Source of the DNA: VRUE01 sp963704505
GTDB taxonomy: Bacteria; Actinomycetota; Thermoleophilia; Solirubrobacterales; 70-9
Direction of reading: 5' to 3'
Assembly: GCA_963704505.1 (NCBI GenBank)
Contig: OY969912.1
Location: 2,480,001 to 2,544,000, forward strand
DNA length: 64,000 bases
Shown piece by piece: positions 8,764 through 18,134 of the stretch. Both the position numbers and the translations under genes were made by a program. The notes beneath the pieces were generated by a model. It did not search any database, was not told the DNA's origin, and worked only from the letters and a program-made list of their open reading frames with translations. Each line of letters opens with the position of its first letter. The stretch's first letter is position 1.

Positions 8764-11700
8764 TTCGCACCTCCGAGGTCGCGATCGATATGGCCCGTGC
8801 GATGAGAGTGAGGGTGCTTTGCGTGCTTTCTTCGCCGGTGCTTACGGTGTTTGCGGTGCTGTGCTTGATTGCCGGAGCCGTGTTGGGCGGTTGAGCTGGG
8901 CACGGACTCGACCGGCGCCCTCGAGACCGGGCCCTGACAGGCATCGCCTGAACAAGGGGCCGGCGGGGGCGCGGGTGGGGCAAACCCACCCCCGACACGG
9001 GCGTCGTAGAGGTCGACGAGCTGATCGTGATCGCTGCTGGTCAGCCGGCGACGGGTGATGATGTAGACGTCGTTGCCGGAGGGCGTGGCGTCGACGAAGA
9101 ACGCGGGAGAATCGCCGGCACCCGAGCTCACCAAGCGCGGCTCCCCATCGCGCGATTCGTAGACGTCGCTGACGCCGTTGGTGTCGGACGGAACGAGGGC
9201 GTTGGCCGAGTCGAAGAAGATCGCGCCGTCTTCGGCGATATTCCGCGGACGGGGAAGGACATCAGCCAACCCTCCGGATTCATGAAGGAGCTGAGAGTCG
9301 CCGATGGACTGGAGAGGCGGTGGCGGGCACGACAGGCAGGACAGTTGCTGCGTATCGGCGTCGAACGAATAGACCTCCGAGCAGCTTCCGGTGAGACAGT
9401 GGGGACTTGCATTGTTGTAGCCGGTGAGACGCGCCCGCGAAGTGAAGAGGAGGGTTTCACCCCCGGAAGAAACCTGCTCCGCCTCCTCCTGGAACACGGC
9501 CGCGCTGGTCCAATTGAATCGATCTACCAGGTCGAGAATCTTTTCTCCCAAGAAGCCGCTGTCGCTAGGTGCGAGCGTGGCGATGAATTGAGTCGAGCCT
9601 TCGTCCCAGAGGTAGAGGTTGGGCTCGGAAGGGCTTGCGCCCGACGCGAGCACGCCCTGGGCGACGAAATAGACATGACTGAGGTCATCCGAGGCGCCGA
9701 CGACACCGAAGACGTCGGCGCCCGCCGGGTCAGCGGTGGTCAGATCGGAGAGCTGGTGTGTGTCGGCGTCGTAGAGGTAAAGGTCTCGAGCCGGACTGTC
9801 GGCTGCATGGTCGGTCGGCCAATTTCCGATGCACGATCCGATTGCATTCGTAGGGCCGACCCGCCCCGCGGTTGAGTCGTCGGTCAATTTCTCGCAGGAG
9901 AGGAAGAGGGCCTTCGATCCGTGCGCACTCTCGGCATCTTGGTAGAAGGCAGGGAACGGGCCCGCTGGGTCGGGTACCGAGCGCTGCGACGCGGAGACGT
10001 GGTCGGTGATGTCGTCGGCGGTGGAAGCGGTCCCCTGGTCATCCCGCACGTAAAGCTGCCCCTGCTTGTAACCATTCGCCGGGATACTCGGGTCGATGGT
10101 CTGGAAGAAAACACGCCGGCCGTCGGCGGAAATGACATGGTCCAGGCTGCCAGCGCCTCCGCTCCCGCCGTATCCCGCGGAGCCTGCGAAGGATCCGTCG
10201 GGGGCGGCACTGCCACCGGGCAGGATTCCAACCAGGCGAAGGTCACCATTGACCCACTCGTAGAGGTTGTAGTTGCCAACGGCGCCAGGGACCTGAGCCA
10301 CGGTCGACACGTACAGAATGTGGGAAAAATCGGGAGTCGAGCCGGCGAAGAAGGCATTCTCGTCGGGGTGAGGTGTCAAAAGTTGAACGGGACCAGAGGG
10401 ATCCGTCAGATACAACTGGGCTTCGCCTGCGGTTGCGCCAGGAGCAAGGGCGTTCTTCGAGGTGAAGACGTCCTTGGTGGGGTCGGCGAAGGAAAATGCA
10501 AGCAGATTGGGGAGCTTGTTGCTGGCAACCGCCGGCTCCGGCGGGTAGAGCGAATGGCTCGACCAACCGCTAGGACCACGTGTTGCAACCAGAGAGTCGG
10601 TGCCGACGCCGACCGGGCTGCCGGGCAGGGCTCCAGTCGACTGGAAGACGACGCGGTCCCCTGACGGGGTGGCTGCGGCTACGCCGCTACCCGAGAGGTC
10701 GTAGCCGTGCTTGTCATCAGGGGAGACCTTCTCGTAGCCCCGCCCGGGAAAGGTGGGGAGCGCGCCCGTTCGCGTCGTAAAGGTTCGATCGTCGCTGACG
10801 CCGGAGCCGGTGCCGTTGGTGGCGAGGAGGCGGAAGTGGTATTTGGTCCCCGGTTCGAGACCGGAGACCGATTCGGCCTCGAACACGCGATCGGTCCCCG
10901 TGCCCGCGGACTGAGGCGTCGCGGGTACGGTCGTGCAGGGATTGGACGCGCAGTCAGCCGGACCGTATTGGAAGGAATAGGTAGTCGACAGCCCCTCCGG
11001 ATTGACCGTTCCGGCCAGGACCGCCGAGGTGGTGGAGACAGGGCCCGCCGCTGATGCGACTACCTGCGGAGCCGGGGCGGCCGTGGTGAAGGACTGGCCG
11101 CCGACCAGAGAGCTGCCGATCGCGTTTGTCGCCCGGAGTCGGACTATGTAGGTGGTGTTGGGGCGGAGGACCGGGACTCGAGCAGAGCTGGCGATGATGC
11201 GGGCGCCGGTCAGGGACTGGTGAACCGGGACGAGGGTGGTGCCGGCACCCACATCAACAGGGACGGCAGTCGTACTGCCAGAATCTTCGGGCGCGGGGAA
11301 CCATGTGGCTCCGCCATCGGCGGAGTATTCGAAGAAGTACGTCGTCGCTCGGCCGTTCGGGTTAATGGTCCCATTCAAAGTCGCGGAGCGATCGCCAACA
11401 GGGTCGACGGCGTCGTTGGTGACTGTGGGAAGCAGCGCCGGCCGGAAGACCTGGGCCGAGGTCAGCCCGCAGCATTCGACGGTGTCGGTGGCGGCGTAGA
11501 CCTGGGTCGTGGTCGCGCCCGGGTCGGCGGCGAGGCCGGTGATGGCGCTGCCGTTGATCGAAGAGTCGAATTCGTTATGGGTGACCGGCTCGGTTCCTTC
11601 GTATGCATAGAGGCTTGGGCCGGAGAACCACTGGAGGTTGGCGGCGACGATCGTGTTGCCGGTGTGGGGATCGACGGTGACGAGACCGGGAGCCGGGAGA

Positions 11701-12470
11701 CTTTGGGCGTCGCCGATCGTCGCCTGGTAGGTGCCGTCGGGGTTGAAGTGCTCGACCCTCGAGACGCCGGCGCCCTGGACGATGTCGCCGCCGGTCGAGT
11801 CGACGACGAGGACATCTCCCGAGGAGGGGTCGATCGCCAGGTCGAGGAGTCCGGTGAACTTGCCGGCGGGAGTGTCGGCGCCGTCGAAGGACGATTTGAA
11901 GGCATCGGTCGAGCCGTCGTAGCGCTGGATGAGATTGTCTTCGCGATCGGCGAGGAGGAGGTCGCCATCGGGCGCGACCGCGAGCGGTGCGCGGAAACTG
12001 CCCACCTTGCCGGGCGCCGACCCCGACAGCGGCGATACGTAGGTCGGATCGACGGTGTACGTGGGGGTCGGGGCGCCGTCGGTGGTGAAGCGACGGAGGC
12101 GGGCGTTGCCGGCGTCAGATACGTAGGCGTCGCCGTTCGACTGGTCGACGGCGATTCCGAAGGGTTCGTCGAGGACGGCTGAGCCGAAGTCGGTCAGGTA
12201 GCTGCCGTCGGAGGCGAAGACTGCGACGCGATCGTTCCCGGAGTCGACGACGAGGACGTCACCGGAGGCGCCGTCGACCGCAACGCGCTCGGGAGCGGAA
12301 AGGGCGCCCGCGGCGGAGGTGTCGAGGGTGCCGGTCGGCGTGTAGCCGGTGGCGCCGAACGCGGACGTCGCGCCGAACGCAAGGGTCAGGAGCAATGCCG
12401 AAACGGCGACCATCGCCTTGACGGGGCTTCTCACGAACTGTCTCCTCTGCCTCAGAGGCGGGCTCCGCAT
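8760..12470 (-). CDS. Giant secreted protein: NHL propeller, two Fn3/Ig-like domains, TolB-like region
   Basis: This 1236-aa exported protein begins with a signal peptide and NHL-type repeats with GIAVDQSNGDAYVSDAGNARLRRF-like units (about residues 40-340, a beta-propeller). Two Fn3/Ig-like modules follow (ATLNGTINPNGRATTYFFEYS; AVLAGTVNPEGLSTTYSFQYG; about 355-565). A GYEKVSPDDKHGYDL segment opens a second propeller-like region of WD40/TolB style to about 1170. The C-terminus is Pro-rich, then strongly basic (His/Lys/Arg), possibly for binding to anionic wall polymers. The ATG at 12470 is possible, but GTG 12434 has AGAGGAGA just upstream and gives a tighter signal peptide, so it may be the true start. 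It is first in a two-gene operon. Confidence 0.87.
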   Translation of the reverse strand: MRSPPLRQRRQFVRSPVKAMVAVSALLLTLAFGATSAFGATGYTPTGTLDTSAAGALSAPERVAVDGASGDVLVVDSGNDRVAVFASDGSYLTDFGSAVLDEPFGIAVDQSNGDAYVSDAGNARLRRFTTDGAPTPTYTVDPTYVSPLSGSAPGKVGSFRAPLAVAPDGDLLLADREDNLIQRYDGSTDAFKSSFDGADTPAGKFTGLLDLAIDPSSGDVLVVDSTGGDIVQGAGVSRVEHFNPDGTYQATIGDAQSLPAPGLVTVDPHTGNTIVAANLQWFSGPSLYAYEGTEPVTHNEFDSSINGSAITGLAADPGATTTQVYAATDTVECCGLTSAQVFRPALLPTVTNDAVDPVGDRSATLNGTINPNGRATTYFFEYSADGGATWFPAPEDSGSTTAVPVDVGAGTTLVPVHQSLTGARIIASSARVPVLRPNTTYIVRLRATNAIGSSLVGGQSFTTAAPAPQVVASAAGPVSTTSAVLAGTVNPEGLSTTYSFQYGPADCASNPCTTVPATPQSAGTGTDRVFEAESVSGLEPGTKYHFRLLATNGTGSGVSDDRTFTTRTGALPTFPGRGYEKVSPDDKHGYDLSGSGVAAATPSGDRVVFQSTGALPGSPVGVGTDSLVATRGPSGWSSHSLYPPEPAVASNKLPNLLAFSFADPTKDVFTSKNALAPGATAGEAQLYLTDPSGPVQLLTPHPDENAFFAGSTPDFSHILYVSTVAQVPGAVGNYNLYEWVNGDLRLVGILPGGSAAPDGSFAGSAGYGGSGGAGSLDHVISADGRRVFFQTIDPSIPANGYKQGQLYVRDDQGTASTADDITDHVSASQRSVPDPAGPFPAFYQDAESAHGSKALFLSCEKLTDDSTAGRVGPTNAIGSCIGNWPTDHAADSPARDLYLYDADTHQLSDLTTADPAGADVFGVVGASDDLSHVYFVAQGVLASGASPSEPNLYLWDEGSTQFIATLAPSDSGFLGEKILDLVDRFNWTSAAVFQEEAEQVSSGGETLLFTSRARLTGYNNASPHCLTGSCSEVYSFDADTQQLSCLSCPPPPLQSIGDSQLLHESGGLADVLPRPRNIAEDGAIFFDSANALVPSDTNGVSDVYESRDGEPRLVSSGAGDSPAFFVDATPSGNDVYIITRRRLTSSDHDQLVDLYDARVGGGFAPPAPPPAPCSGDACQGPVSRAPVESVPSSTAQHGSGNQAQHRKHRKHRRRKHAKHPHSHRTGHIDRDLGGAK

Positions 12471-12546
12471 CCGGCGCTCCCTGCGCCACGGCTGCCCGAC
12501 TCGATGTCGGTGCTGCTCTGCCCGCCTCCCTGGCGAACTACTGGCG

Positions 12547-12576
12547 ACCTTAGAGGGTCACGTCTCCAAATGTCAA
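12547..12576 (-). promoter_or_regulatory. Promoter of the secreted-protein operon
   Basis: On the minus strand, TTGACA (12576-12571) and TAAGGT (12552-12547) are 18 bases apart, placing the transcription start near 12540, about 70-105 nt before the two candidate starts. It lies in a 273-bp gap in which I see nothing else. Confidence 0.6.
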
Positions 12577-12743
12577 GAGGATGTGTCTAAAAATGGCTCG
12601 GAAGGCGCGTTTCAGGTAGCGATCCGTACCGCTCGGACGGGACCTCACACAGTTCCGCGCAGCCACCAGCGCGGGTCGCAAACCCAGGTGCGAGTAATCA
12701 GCCGTACCGGCGACCCGTTGGTCACCGAGGGGAGAAAGGAGCG

Positions 12744-13481
12744 CTAGCCGGGGCCGATGCCGCCGGATTCGCCGCCGCCCACGGCGCCGCCTCCGCCGGT
12801 CCCGGTGCCGCCGCCCGCGCCGGCGCCGCCGGTTTCGGGTGCCACTTCTTCAGGAGCGGCTTCTTCCGGAGCAACTTCTTCAGGGGCGACTTCTTCTGGC
12901 GCGACTTCTTCGGGCGCTGCTTCTTCTTCGCTGCCGGGAACGCCGCCTGTGGCCACGGGGGCGCTGGGCGCTTCGGCGCAGTCTTCGAAGCCGTAGGCGA
13001 GGGCCGCTTCCTGGAAGCGCGCGAGGGCCGAGGAGGCTTCGGTCTGGGCTTCGGCGAGGGCGGTTTCTTCGCCTCGTTCCGAGGCGAGTTTGGCGTCGCT
13101 CTGGGCCTGGTCGAGTTCGTCGGCGGCTTCGATGAATTCGGTGTATTCGGGGCTCGATTCGGCGGGTTCGCCGAGGGCTTTCAGCCTTTCGACCATGCCG
13201 CCGTAGAGGTCGGCGCCCTGGGCGACCGTGCCGTTCTGGGCGCCTTCTTCGTTTTCTTCGCTTTCGGCATCGCCGACGGTGCCGACCGCGGCGTTGACCT
13301 CGGCGCAGATGCCGTCACCCTCTTGGATCAGGTCTTCCTTGCTGAGCGCGGCGGTCGTTTCTTCGGTGGTCACGGGCGCGGTGGTTTCGGTGTCGCCGCC
13401 GCCTCCCCCACCGCAGCCGGCGATCACGACGGCCGAAAGGGCCGCCATCGCCAGGAGCAGGGATTTCTTCGGATCGATCAT
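12744..13481 (-). CDS. Lipoprotein with APEEV repeats
   Basis: This 245-aa secreted lipoprotein has a signal peptide ending in the lipobox VIAGC, so the Cys at about residue 23 should be lipidated. The middle (about 50-175) is helical and acidic with two further Cys (DGICAEV and FEDCAEA) that could form a disulfide. The C-terminal third is a run of five APEE(V/A) repeats and then a Gly-rich tail, probably an extended spacer. I do not recognise a named family. Its ATG is only three bases beyond the last base of tRNA-Gln, leaving no room for a ribosome binding site outside the tRNA. The message may therefore be leaderless after tRNA processing. Confidence 0.85.
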   Translation of the reverse strand: MIDPKKSLLLAMAALSAVVIAGCGGGGGGDTETTAPVTTEETTAALSKEDLIQEGDGICAEVNAAVGTVGDAESEENEEGAQNGTVAQGADLYGGMVERLKALGEPAESSPEYTEFIEAADELDQAQSDAKLASERGEETALAEAQTEASSALARFQEAALAYGFEDCAEAPSAPVATGGVPGSEEEAAPEEVAPEEVAPEEVAPEEAAPEEVAPETGGAGAGGGTGTGGGGAVGGGESGGIGPG

Positions 13482-13483
13482 GA

Positions 13484-13554
13484 CTGCGCCCCAGGGGCTC
13501 GAACCCCGACTTCCTCGTCCAGAGCGAGGCGTGCTGCCATTACACCAGGGCGCA
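13484..13554 (-). tRNA. tRNA-Gln (anticodon CTG)
   Basis: The cloverleaf folds completely. The 7-bp acceptor pairs TGCGCCC with GGGCGCA, the anticodon stem pairs CCTCG with CGAGG around loop CTCTGGA (anticodon CTG), and the T arm pairs CGGGG with CCCTG around TTCGAGC. The discriminator is G and CCA is not encoded. It decodes CAG. The lipoprotein start codon lies at 13481, three bases past the 3' end. Confidence 0.95.
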
Positions 13555-13601
13555 AGGCGTGAAACCCGCAGGATAACTGCCGCGTTGCGAAAAGCGCGTG
13601 C

Positions 13602-14789
13602 TCAGGATCCGGGGAACTCGGTGCCCTCGGCGATCATCGTCCGGGCTTCGGCGAGTTCTTCGGAGCGGCCGACGCTGAGCGCCCCGGCGACCTTGCCGTC
13701 CTTGACGTACCAGACCGAGAACTCTCCCTCGTCCTTATCCCCGCGCCAGACCTCCTCGTCCCAGTCCTGGGCGGGGCCGACGTACTCGAGGCTGGCCCAG
13801 TCGGCGAGGTCGCTGAAGAAGTAGGGGACGACGTCGTAGTCGGCGCCGTCGCCGAGCATGTTGCGGGCGGCGTGCATCCCCTGCTGCATCGCCACGTCCC
13901 AGTGCTCGACCCGCAGCCGCCGCCCGTGGACGACGCTGTCGTAGGAGCAGCAATCGCCGGCGGCGTAGATGCCCTCGACCGAAGTCTGCAGCTTCGAGTC
14001 GCAGGTGATGCCGTTGTCGACGGCGATCCCGGCGCGTTCGGCGAGCATCGCGTCGGCTTTGACCCCGGCGCCGACGATCACCGTGTCGCAATCGATCGCC
14101 AGGCCGCTCTTGGTCAGGACCGAGCGCACCCGGCCATCGCCCTCGAAGGCCTCGAGCTCCTCGCCACCGTGGATCGTCACGCCCTTCGATTCGAGCGTCT
14201 CGTGGAACCAGCGCCCGGCGTCCTCGCCGAAGGTCCGCGAGAGGACGACATCCTCGATCATCACGATCGTGCACTTGGTCCCGTTGGCGGTCAGCGAGGC
14301 CGCCACCTCGGCGCCGATGTAGCTGCCGCCGACGAGGACGACGTGCTCGGCCGCCTCGGCATCGGCGCGGATCGCGTCGGAGTTGCCGAAGGCGCGCAGG
14401 TAGTGGATGCCCTCGTTCTCGGCGCCCTCGACGCGGAGGATGTTGACCAGCGCTCCGGTGCCGATCAGCGCCTTGCCGAAGCCGACCTCCTCCCCACCCT
14501 GGAGCTTCGCCGTCCGTGCCTCGGTGTCGAGCGACATCACGTTGCGGCCGGTGAGCAGCTCGACCCCGTTCTGCTCGTACCAGGAGGGCGGGTTGACGTG
14601 GGCGTCCTCGCGCGAGCCTTCGCCGCGCAGGTACTCCTTGGAGAGCGGCGGCCGTTCGTAGGGCGGCTCGGGCTCACGCCCGGCGAGCAGGATCGAGCCC
14701 TCCGCCCCGCGCCGGCGCAGCTCGGCGGCGCAGTGCGACGACGCCATGCCGCCGCCGATCAGAAGGAAGTCGACGTCTCGATCGGCCAC
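13602..14789 (-). CDS. FAD-dependent NAD(P)H:ferredoxin/rubredoxin-type reductase
   Basis: This 395-aa flavoprotein belongs to the BphA4/AIF-like pyridine nucleotide-disulfide oxidoreductase fold. FAD binding is shown by FLLIGGGMASSHCAAELR at the N-terminus and the conserved PYERPPLSKEYL segment. The NAD-binding domain carries VVLVGGSYIGAEVAASL (about residue 150), and the second FAD motif is GIYAAGDCC. There is no CxxC redox pair, as expected for reductases that pass electrons to a ferredoxin or rubredoxin. It is the last gene of the packed cluster after two TrkA-type proteins (28-bp gap). No ferredoxin is encoded nearby, so the electron acceptor is unknown. Confidence 0.88.
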   Translation of the reverse strand: MADRDVDFLLIGGGMASSHCAAELRRRGAEGSILLAGREPEPPYERPPLSKEYLRGEGSREDAHVNPPSWYEQNGVELLTGRNVMSLDTEARTAKLQGGEEVGFGKALIGTGALVNILRVEGAENEGIHYLRAFGNSDAIRADAEAAEHVVLVGGSYIGAEVAASLTANGTKCTIVMIEDVVLSRTFGEDAGRWFHETLESKGVTIHGGEELEAFEGDGRVRSVLTKSGLAIDCDTVIVGAGVKADAMLAERAGIAVDNGITCDSKLQTSVEGIYAAGDCCSYDSVVHGRRLRVEHWDVAMQQGMHAARNMLGDGADYDVVPYFFSDLADWASLEYVGPAQDWDEEVWRGDKDEGEFSVWYVKDGKVAGALSVGRSEELAEARTMIAEGTEFPGS

Positions 14790-14817
14790 GTCGATCGCCT
14801 ACCCGGTCCCGGCCGGC

Positions 14818-15513
14818 TCAGTCGCCGGAGTCGGCGGAGGCGCCGTTCTCGCCGCCGCCGGGGCCGAAGATGTCTTTGAGCTCGTCCTCGGCGCCGGGGT
14901 CGAGCACGGCGAGGACCTCGTCGCCGACCTCGAGCACGGTATCGGCGGTCGGCACGAAGCCCTTGCCTTCGCGCAGGACCGAGATCAGCAGGCTGCCTTC
15001 GGGCATCGCCAGGTCACCGACCCGGCGGCCGGTGACGCCGCAGTCCTTGCCGAGCAGCATCTCGATGATCTCGAGCTGCTCCTCCTGGAGGTCGAGCAGG
15101 TGGACCAGCCCGTACTCGGGCACCTCGTGCTCGAGCAGGCGCAGGATCAGGTCGGTGGCGGAGACGTAGGGCTTGATGCCGAGAAGCTCGAAATGGGGCT
15201 TGTTGCGCGGGTTGTTGACCCTGGCGATGATCCGCTCGACCATGTACTTCTCACGGGCGACCTGGCAGATCAACATGTTGTCCTCGTCGTCGCCGGTGAC
15301 CGCGATCACCATGTCGGCGCGCTGGATGCCGGCCCGCTCGAGCACCCAGAGCTCGGAGGCGTCACCGTAGGAGATGTTGTGCTCGAGCTCCTGCTCGACC
15401 GTCAGGTAGCGGCGGCGGTTGCTCTCGATCACCGTCACCTCGTGCTTCTTTTCGAGCAGCTCGCGGGCGAGGTTCCAACCGACCTTCCCGGCGCCGACGA
15501 CGATGATGTACAT
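14818..15513 (-). CDS. trkA: TrkA-type RCK protein (RCK_N plus RCK_C)
   Basis: This 231-aa cytoplasmic regulatory subunit of a K+ transport system has a Rossmann RCK_N domain with VVGAGKVGWNLAREL and the strand-2 acidic residue in VIESN, which suits NAD(H). An RCK_C domain follows from about residue 140. I start it at ATG 15513 (MYIIVVG); upstream codons in frame belong to the previous gene's region. The upstream gene stops three bases before. TrkA proteins gate Trk/Ktr channels, but no TrkH/KtrB gene is in the window. The nearest membrane partners are the APC-USP permeases. Confidence 0.9.
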   Translation of the reverse strand: MYIIVVGAGKVGWNLARELLEKKHEVTVIESNRRRYLTVEQELEHNISYGDASELWVLERAGIQRADMVIAVTGDDEDNMLICQVAREKYMVERIIARVNNPRNKPHFELLGIKPYVSATDLILRLLEHEVPEYGLVHLLDLQEEQLEIIEMLLGKDCGVTGRRVGDLAMPEGSLLISVLREGKGFVPTADTVLEVGDEVLAVLDPGAEDELKDIFGPGGGENGASADSGD

Positions 15514-15515
15514 GC

Positions 15516-15992
15516 CTACGCCGCCTCTCCGGAGCCGCCGTTGGAACCGGAGGAGTCGCCGTTGCGGCTGACTCCCTCGCGGACCGCGCCCTCGAGCATG
15601 TCGATCGCGACTCGGGTCGGGCAGACCGTGCGCAGGCCCTGGCGCTGGTACCACTCGGCCCGCAGCGGGTCGAGGATGCGGGCGATCACGGTCGGCACCT
15701 CGTAGCGGCGCTGGGCGATCTGGGAGATGACGATGTTGGTGTTGTCACCGTCGGTCGAGGCGATGAAGGCGTCGGCCTCGACGATCCCGGCCGCCTCGAG
15801 CGCGTCGGTCTCGAGACCCGCGCCGACGGTGAAGCGGCCGCCGAGGTCCTCCCAGCCCTGGTCGAGCCCGACCTCGAGCCGCGCGTGCGACTCAGGGTCC
15901 TCGTCGAGGCAGGAGACTTCGTGACCCTCCTGGAGCATCGCCCGGGCAACCGATGAGCCGACCCGGCCGCAGCCGACGATCAGGATGAACAA
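15516..15992 (-). CDS. Short TrkA-type RCK protein (RCK_N only)
   Basis: This 158-aa protein is a single RCK_N nucleotide-binding domain (ILIVGCGRVGSSVARAM, acidic end of strand 2 in CLDED) with a Gly/Ser-rich tail and no RCK_C ligand domain. It starts 21 bases after the stop of the APC permease and ends two bases before the full-length RCK gene. The pair probably forms a mixed RCK ring, as for the two-gene RCK sets seen in some actinomycetes. Its lack of RCK_C suggests the longer partner supplies ligand sensing. Confidence 0.87.
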   Translation of the reverse strand: MFILIVGCGRVGSSVARAMLQEGHEVSCLDEDPESHARLEVGLDQGWEDLGGRFTVGAGLETDALEAAGIVEADAFIASTDGDNTNIVISQIAQRRYEVPTVIARILDPLRAEWYQRQGLRTVCPTRVAIDMLEGAVREGVSRNGDSSGSNGGSGEAA

Positions 15993-16013
15993 GACACCAT
16001 CACGGCCTGCAGT

Positions 16014-18134
16014 CTAGTCAGCGTGGGCCGCCGTGGGGGCGGGCTTCGGCACTACGTCCGGCTCGGGCTCGGCTTCGGGCGGCGCGGTCAGCAGAACGCG
16101 GCAGGGCGCCTTTTTCAACACGTACTCGGTGGCCGCTCCGATCTCGGCCGGTTTGGCGGCGCCGATCCCGCCGTATCGGGCCCCGCCCCTGATCTTGCTG
16201 GGCGGCTCGGCGCCGACGACGATCGCTTCGGCTCCGGTCCGGCGCGCCGCCTCGACGATGCCGGCGCCGACGTCGCGGGCGCGGATCAGCTCGGAGCTGA
16301 CCTCGACGTCGGCGTACTCGTCGCCGACCTCCGAGGCCCGCTTCAGGGCACGCTTCGCCGCCTTCTCCCGCTCGGGCGGCAGGCGGGCGTCGAGCGGCAG
16401 GGTGAGCGGCACCTCGAGCACGTAGATGACGTCGATCCGCGTGTCGCCTTCGCCGCCGCCGCTTTCCTGCTCGGCCGAGGCGAGCCGGCCGGCGGTCGCG
16501 ACGATGTCGTCGTCGAGCTTGGTGCCGAAGATCGGCACCAGGATGTTGCGGTAGGAGACCTCGCGGACCTGCTTGGTCAGCGCCTGCTCGCTGACCGAGA
16601 CGCGCTTGGTCAGGCTCGTCCCCTCGAAGCCCTTGCGGTAGATCACGTAGAAGACCAGGCCGAAGGCCATCCAGCCGCCGCCGACCCAGCGCGCGGTGTC
16701 GTGGAAGGCGAGCACGCTGAGGAAGGCAAGGCCGCTGATCACCGCGGCGAAGATCGCCGGGATCGGAAGCGTCGCTTTGCCCCAGCGCATCCCCCAAGGG
16801 ACTTCGAAGGGCCTCGGCTTGTCCGGGGCGATGATCCGCAGGCGGATGATCGAGAGCTGGGCGATCGTGATCGCCAGGGTGGCGCCGAAGGCGTAGATGC
16901 CGGCCAGCAGCTTGACGTTGGTCGGCACCACCAGGCCGATGGCGATCACGCCGGAGATCGCGATCGCCACCTGCGGGGTCTTGTGGCGGTTGCTGAGCTT
17001 GCCGAGCCAGCTGGGGATCTGGCGGTTGATCGCCAGCGTGTAGATGTGGCGGGAGACGCCGAGCATCGCCGTCGCCACGGCCCAGAAGAGAACAGGCGCG
17101 GCGACCAGGGCGACGATCCAGCGCATCACATCGGCGACCCAGTAGGGATGGAAGGAAGAGACGACGCCGAGCACGGGCGCCTCGACGAACTCACCGCCCA
17201 GGGCCGTGTGCGGGTCGCCGCCGTTTTGGCCGGCGACGACCGGGACCGCCATCAGCGCGACGGCCGCCATGCCCGCATAGACCAGCGGCACGGCGAGGGC
17301 GCCGACCGAGACGACCCGCTTCAGCGCGCGGGGCTCGACGTCGATGTCCGGGGCGAGGTCGGAGGCGGCCTCGATCCCGGCGTAGGCGAGCATCGCCACC
17401 ACCGAGGCGTAGACGATGTCGACCACGCTGGGGTCGCTGAAAAGGTGGAGCTGTTCGGTGAGCCGGTCCGGATGCAGGACGGCGAGGACGCCGACCACGA
17501 TCACGGTCAGCTGCAGGGCGACGTCGGCGAGGGCGAGGATCGCGAGGCGCCGCTCGCGGCCGCGGCCGGTGATGTTCATCGCGTTCAGCAGGCAGGCGGC
17601 GACGATCACCAGCGCGGCGATGGCGATCTCCCAGCCGGGCTCCGAGAAGCTGCTCGAGACCGGCTCCAGGTAATGCGGGACGGAGATCGCCGCCAGGGCG
17701 GCGACGATCAGGTAGTCGATCAGGATCGCCCAGCCGGCGATGAAGGCGATCAGCTCGTTGAAGGCGTGGCGGGCGAAGCTGGAGGAACCGCCCCGCTCGC
17801 GGATCATCGCGCCGCCCTCGACGTAGCTGAGCGTGGTGAGGACGAAGAGCAGGCCGGCGGCGAGGAAGATCAGCGGCGTGAGACCGAGGCCGCGGTCGGC
17901 GACCACGCCGAGCGCGAAGTAGATCGAGAAGCCGACCGAGGAGTAGACGGCGACGAAGAGCCCCGGGACGCCGAGCCCGCTCTGCAGGCGCGCGCGGGCG
18001 GCGTCGCTGAGCTTGCGGGGCTGCAGTTCGTCGACGGGGCCGGCGCCGCCAGGGCCGCTGCCGCCAGGACCGGTGCCGGCGGGGCCGGTGCCGCGACCCG
18101 AGGCGCCGTCGCCGGGCTGCTCCGCGTCGCTCAC
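16014..18134 (-). CDS. APC-superfamily permease with C-terminal universal stress domain
   Basis: This 706-aa membrane transporter has a Gly/Pro-rich N-terminal tail (about 1-40), about 12 helices of the amino acid/polyamine/organocation fold (about 45-520) with GGSSSFARHAFNE after helix 2, and a cytoplasmic universal-stress-protein domain (about 545-690; SYRNILVPIFG... APCRVLLTAPP). Its USP tail ends in a Pro-rich stretch. The architecture recalls KimA, the APC-type K+ importer with a C-terminal USP-like domain, but the helix sequences are only generally similar. It could instead carry amino acids. Its ATG overlaps the stop of the small membrane protein gene by four bases, and two RCK genes follow it directly. 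Confidence 0.88.
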   Translation of the reverse strand: MSDAEQPGDGASGRGTGPAGTGPGGSGPGGAGPVDELQPRKLSDAARARLQSGLGVPGLFVAVYSSVGFSIYFALGVVADRGLGLTPLIFLAAGLLFVLTTLSYVEGGAMIRERGGSSSFARHAFNELIAFIAGWAILIDYLIVAALAAISVPHYLEPVSSSFSEPGWEIAIAALVIVAACLLNAMNITGRGRERRLAILALADVALQLTVIVVGVLAVLHPDRLTEQLHLFSDPSVVDIVYASVVAMLAYAGIEAASDLAPDIDVEPRALKRVVSVGALAVPLVYAGMAAVALMAVPVVAGQNGGDPHTALGGEFVEAPVLGVVSSFHPYWVADVMRWIVALVAAPVLFWAVATAMLGVSRHIYTLAINRQIPSWLGKLSNRHKTPQVAIAISGVIAIGLVVPTNVKLLAGIYAFGATLAITIAQLSIIRLRIIAPDKPRPFEVPWGMRWGKATLPIPAIFAAVISGLAFLSVLAFHDTARWVGGGWMAFGLVFYVIYRKGFEGTSLTKRVSVSEQALTKQVREVSYRNILVPIFGTKLDDDIVATAGRLASAEQESGGGEGDTRIDVIYVLEVPLTLPLDARLPPEREKAAKRALKRASEVGDEYADVEVSSELIRARDVGAGIVEAARRTGAEAIVVGAEPPSKIRGGARYGGIGAAKPAEIGAATEYVLKKAPCRVLLTAPPEAEPEPDVVPKPAPTAAHAD

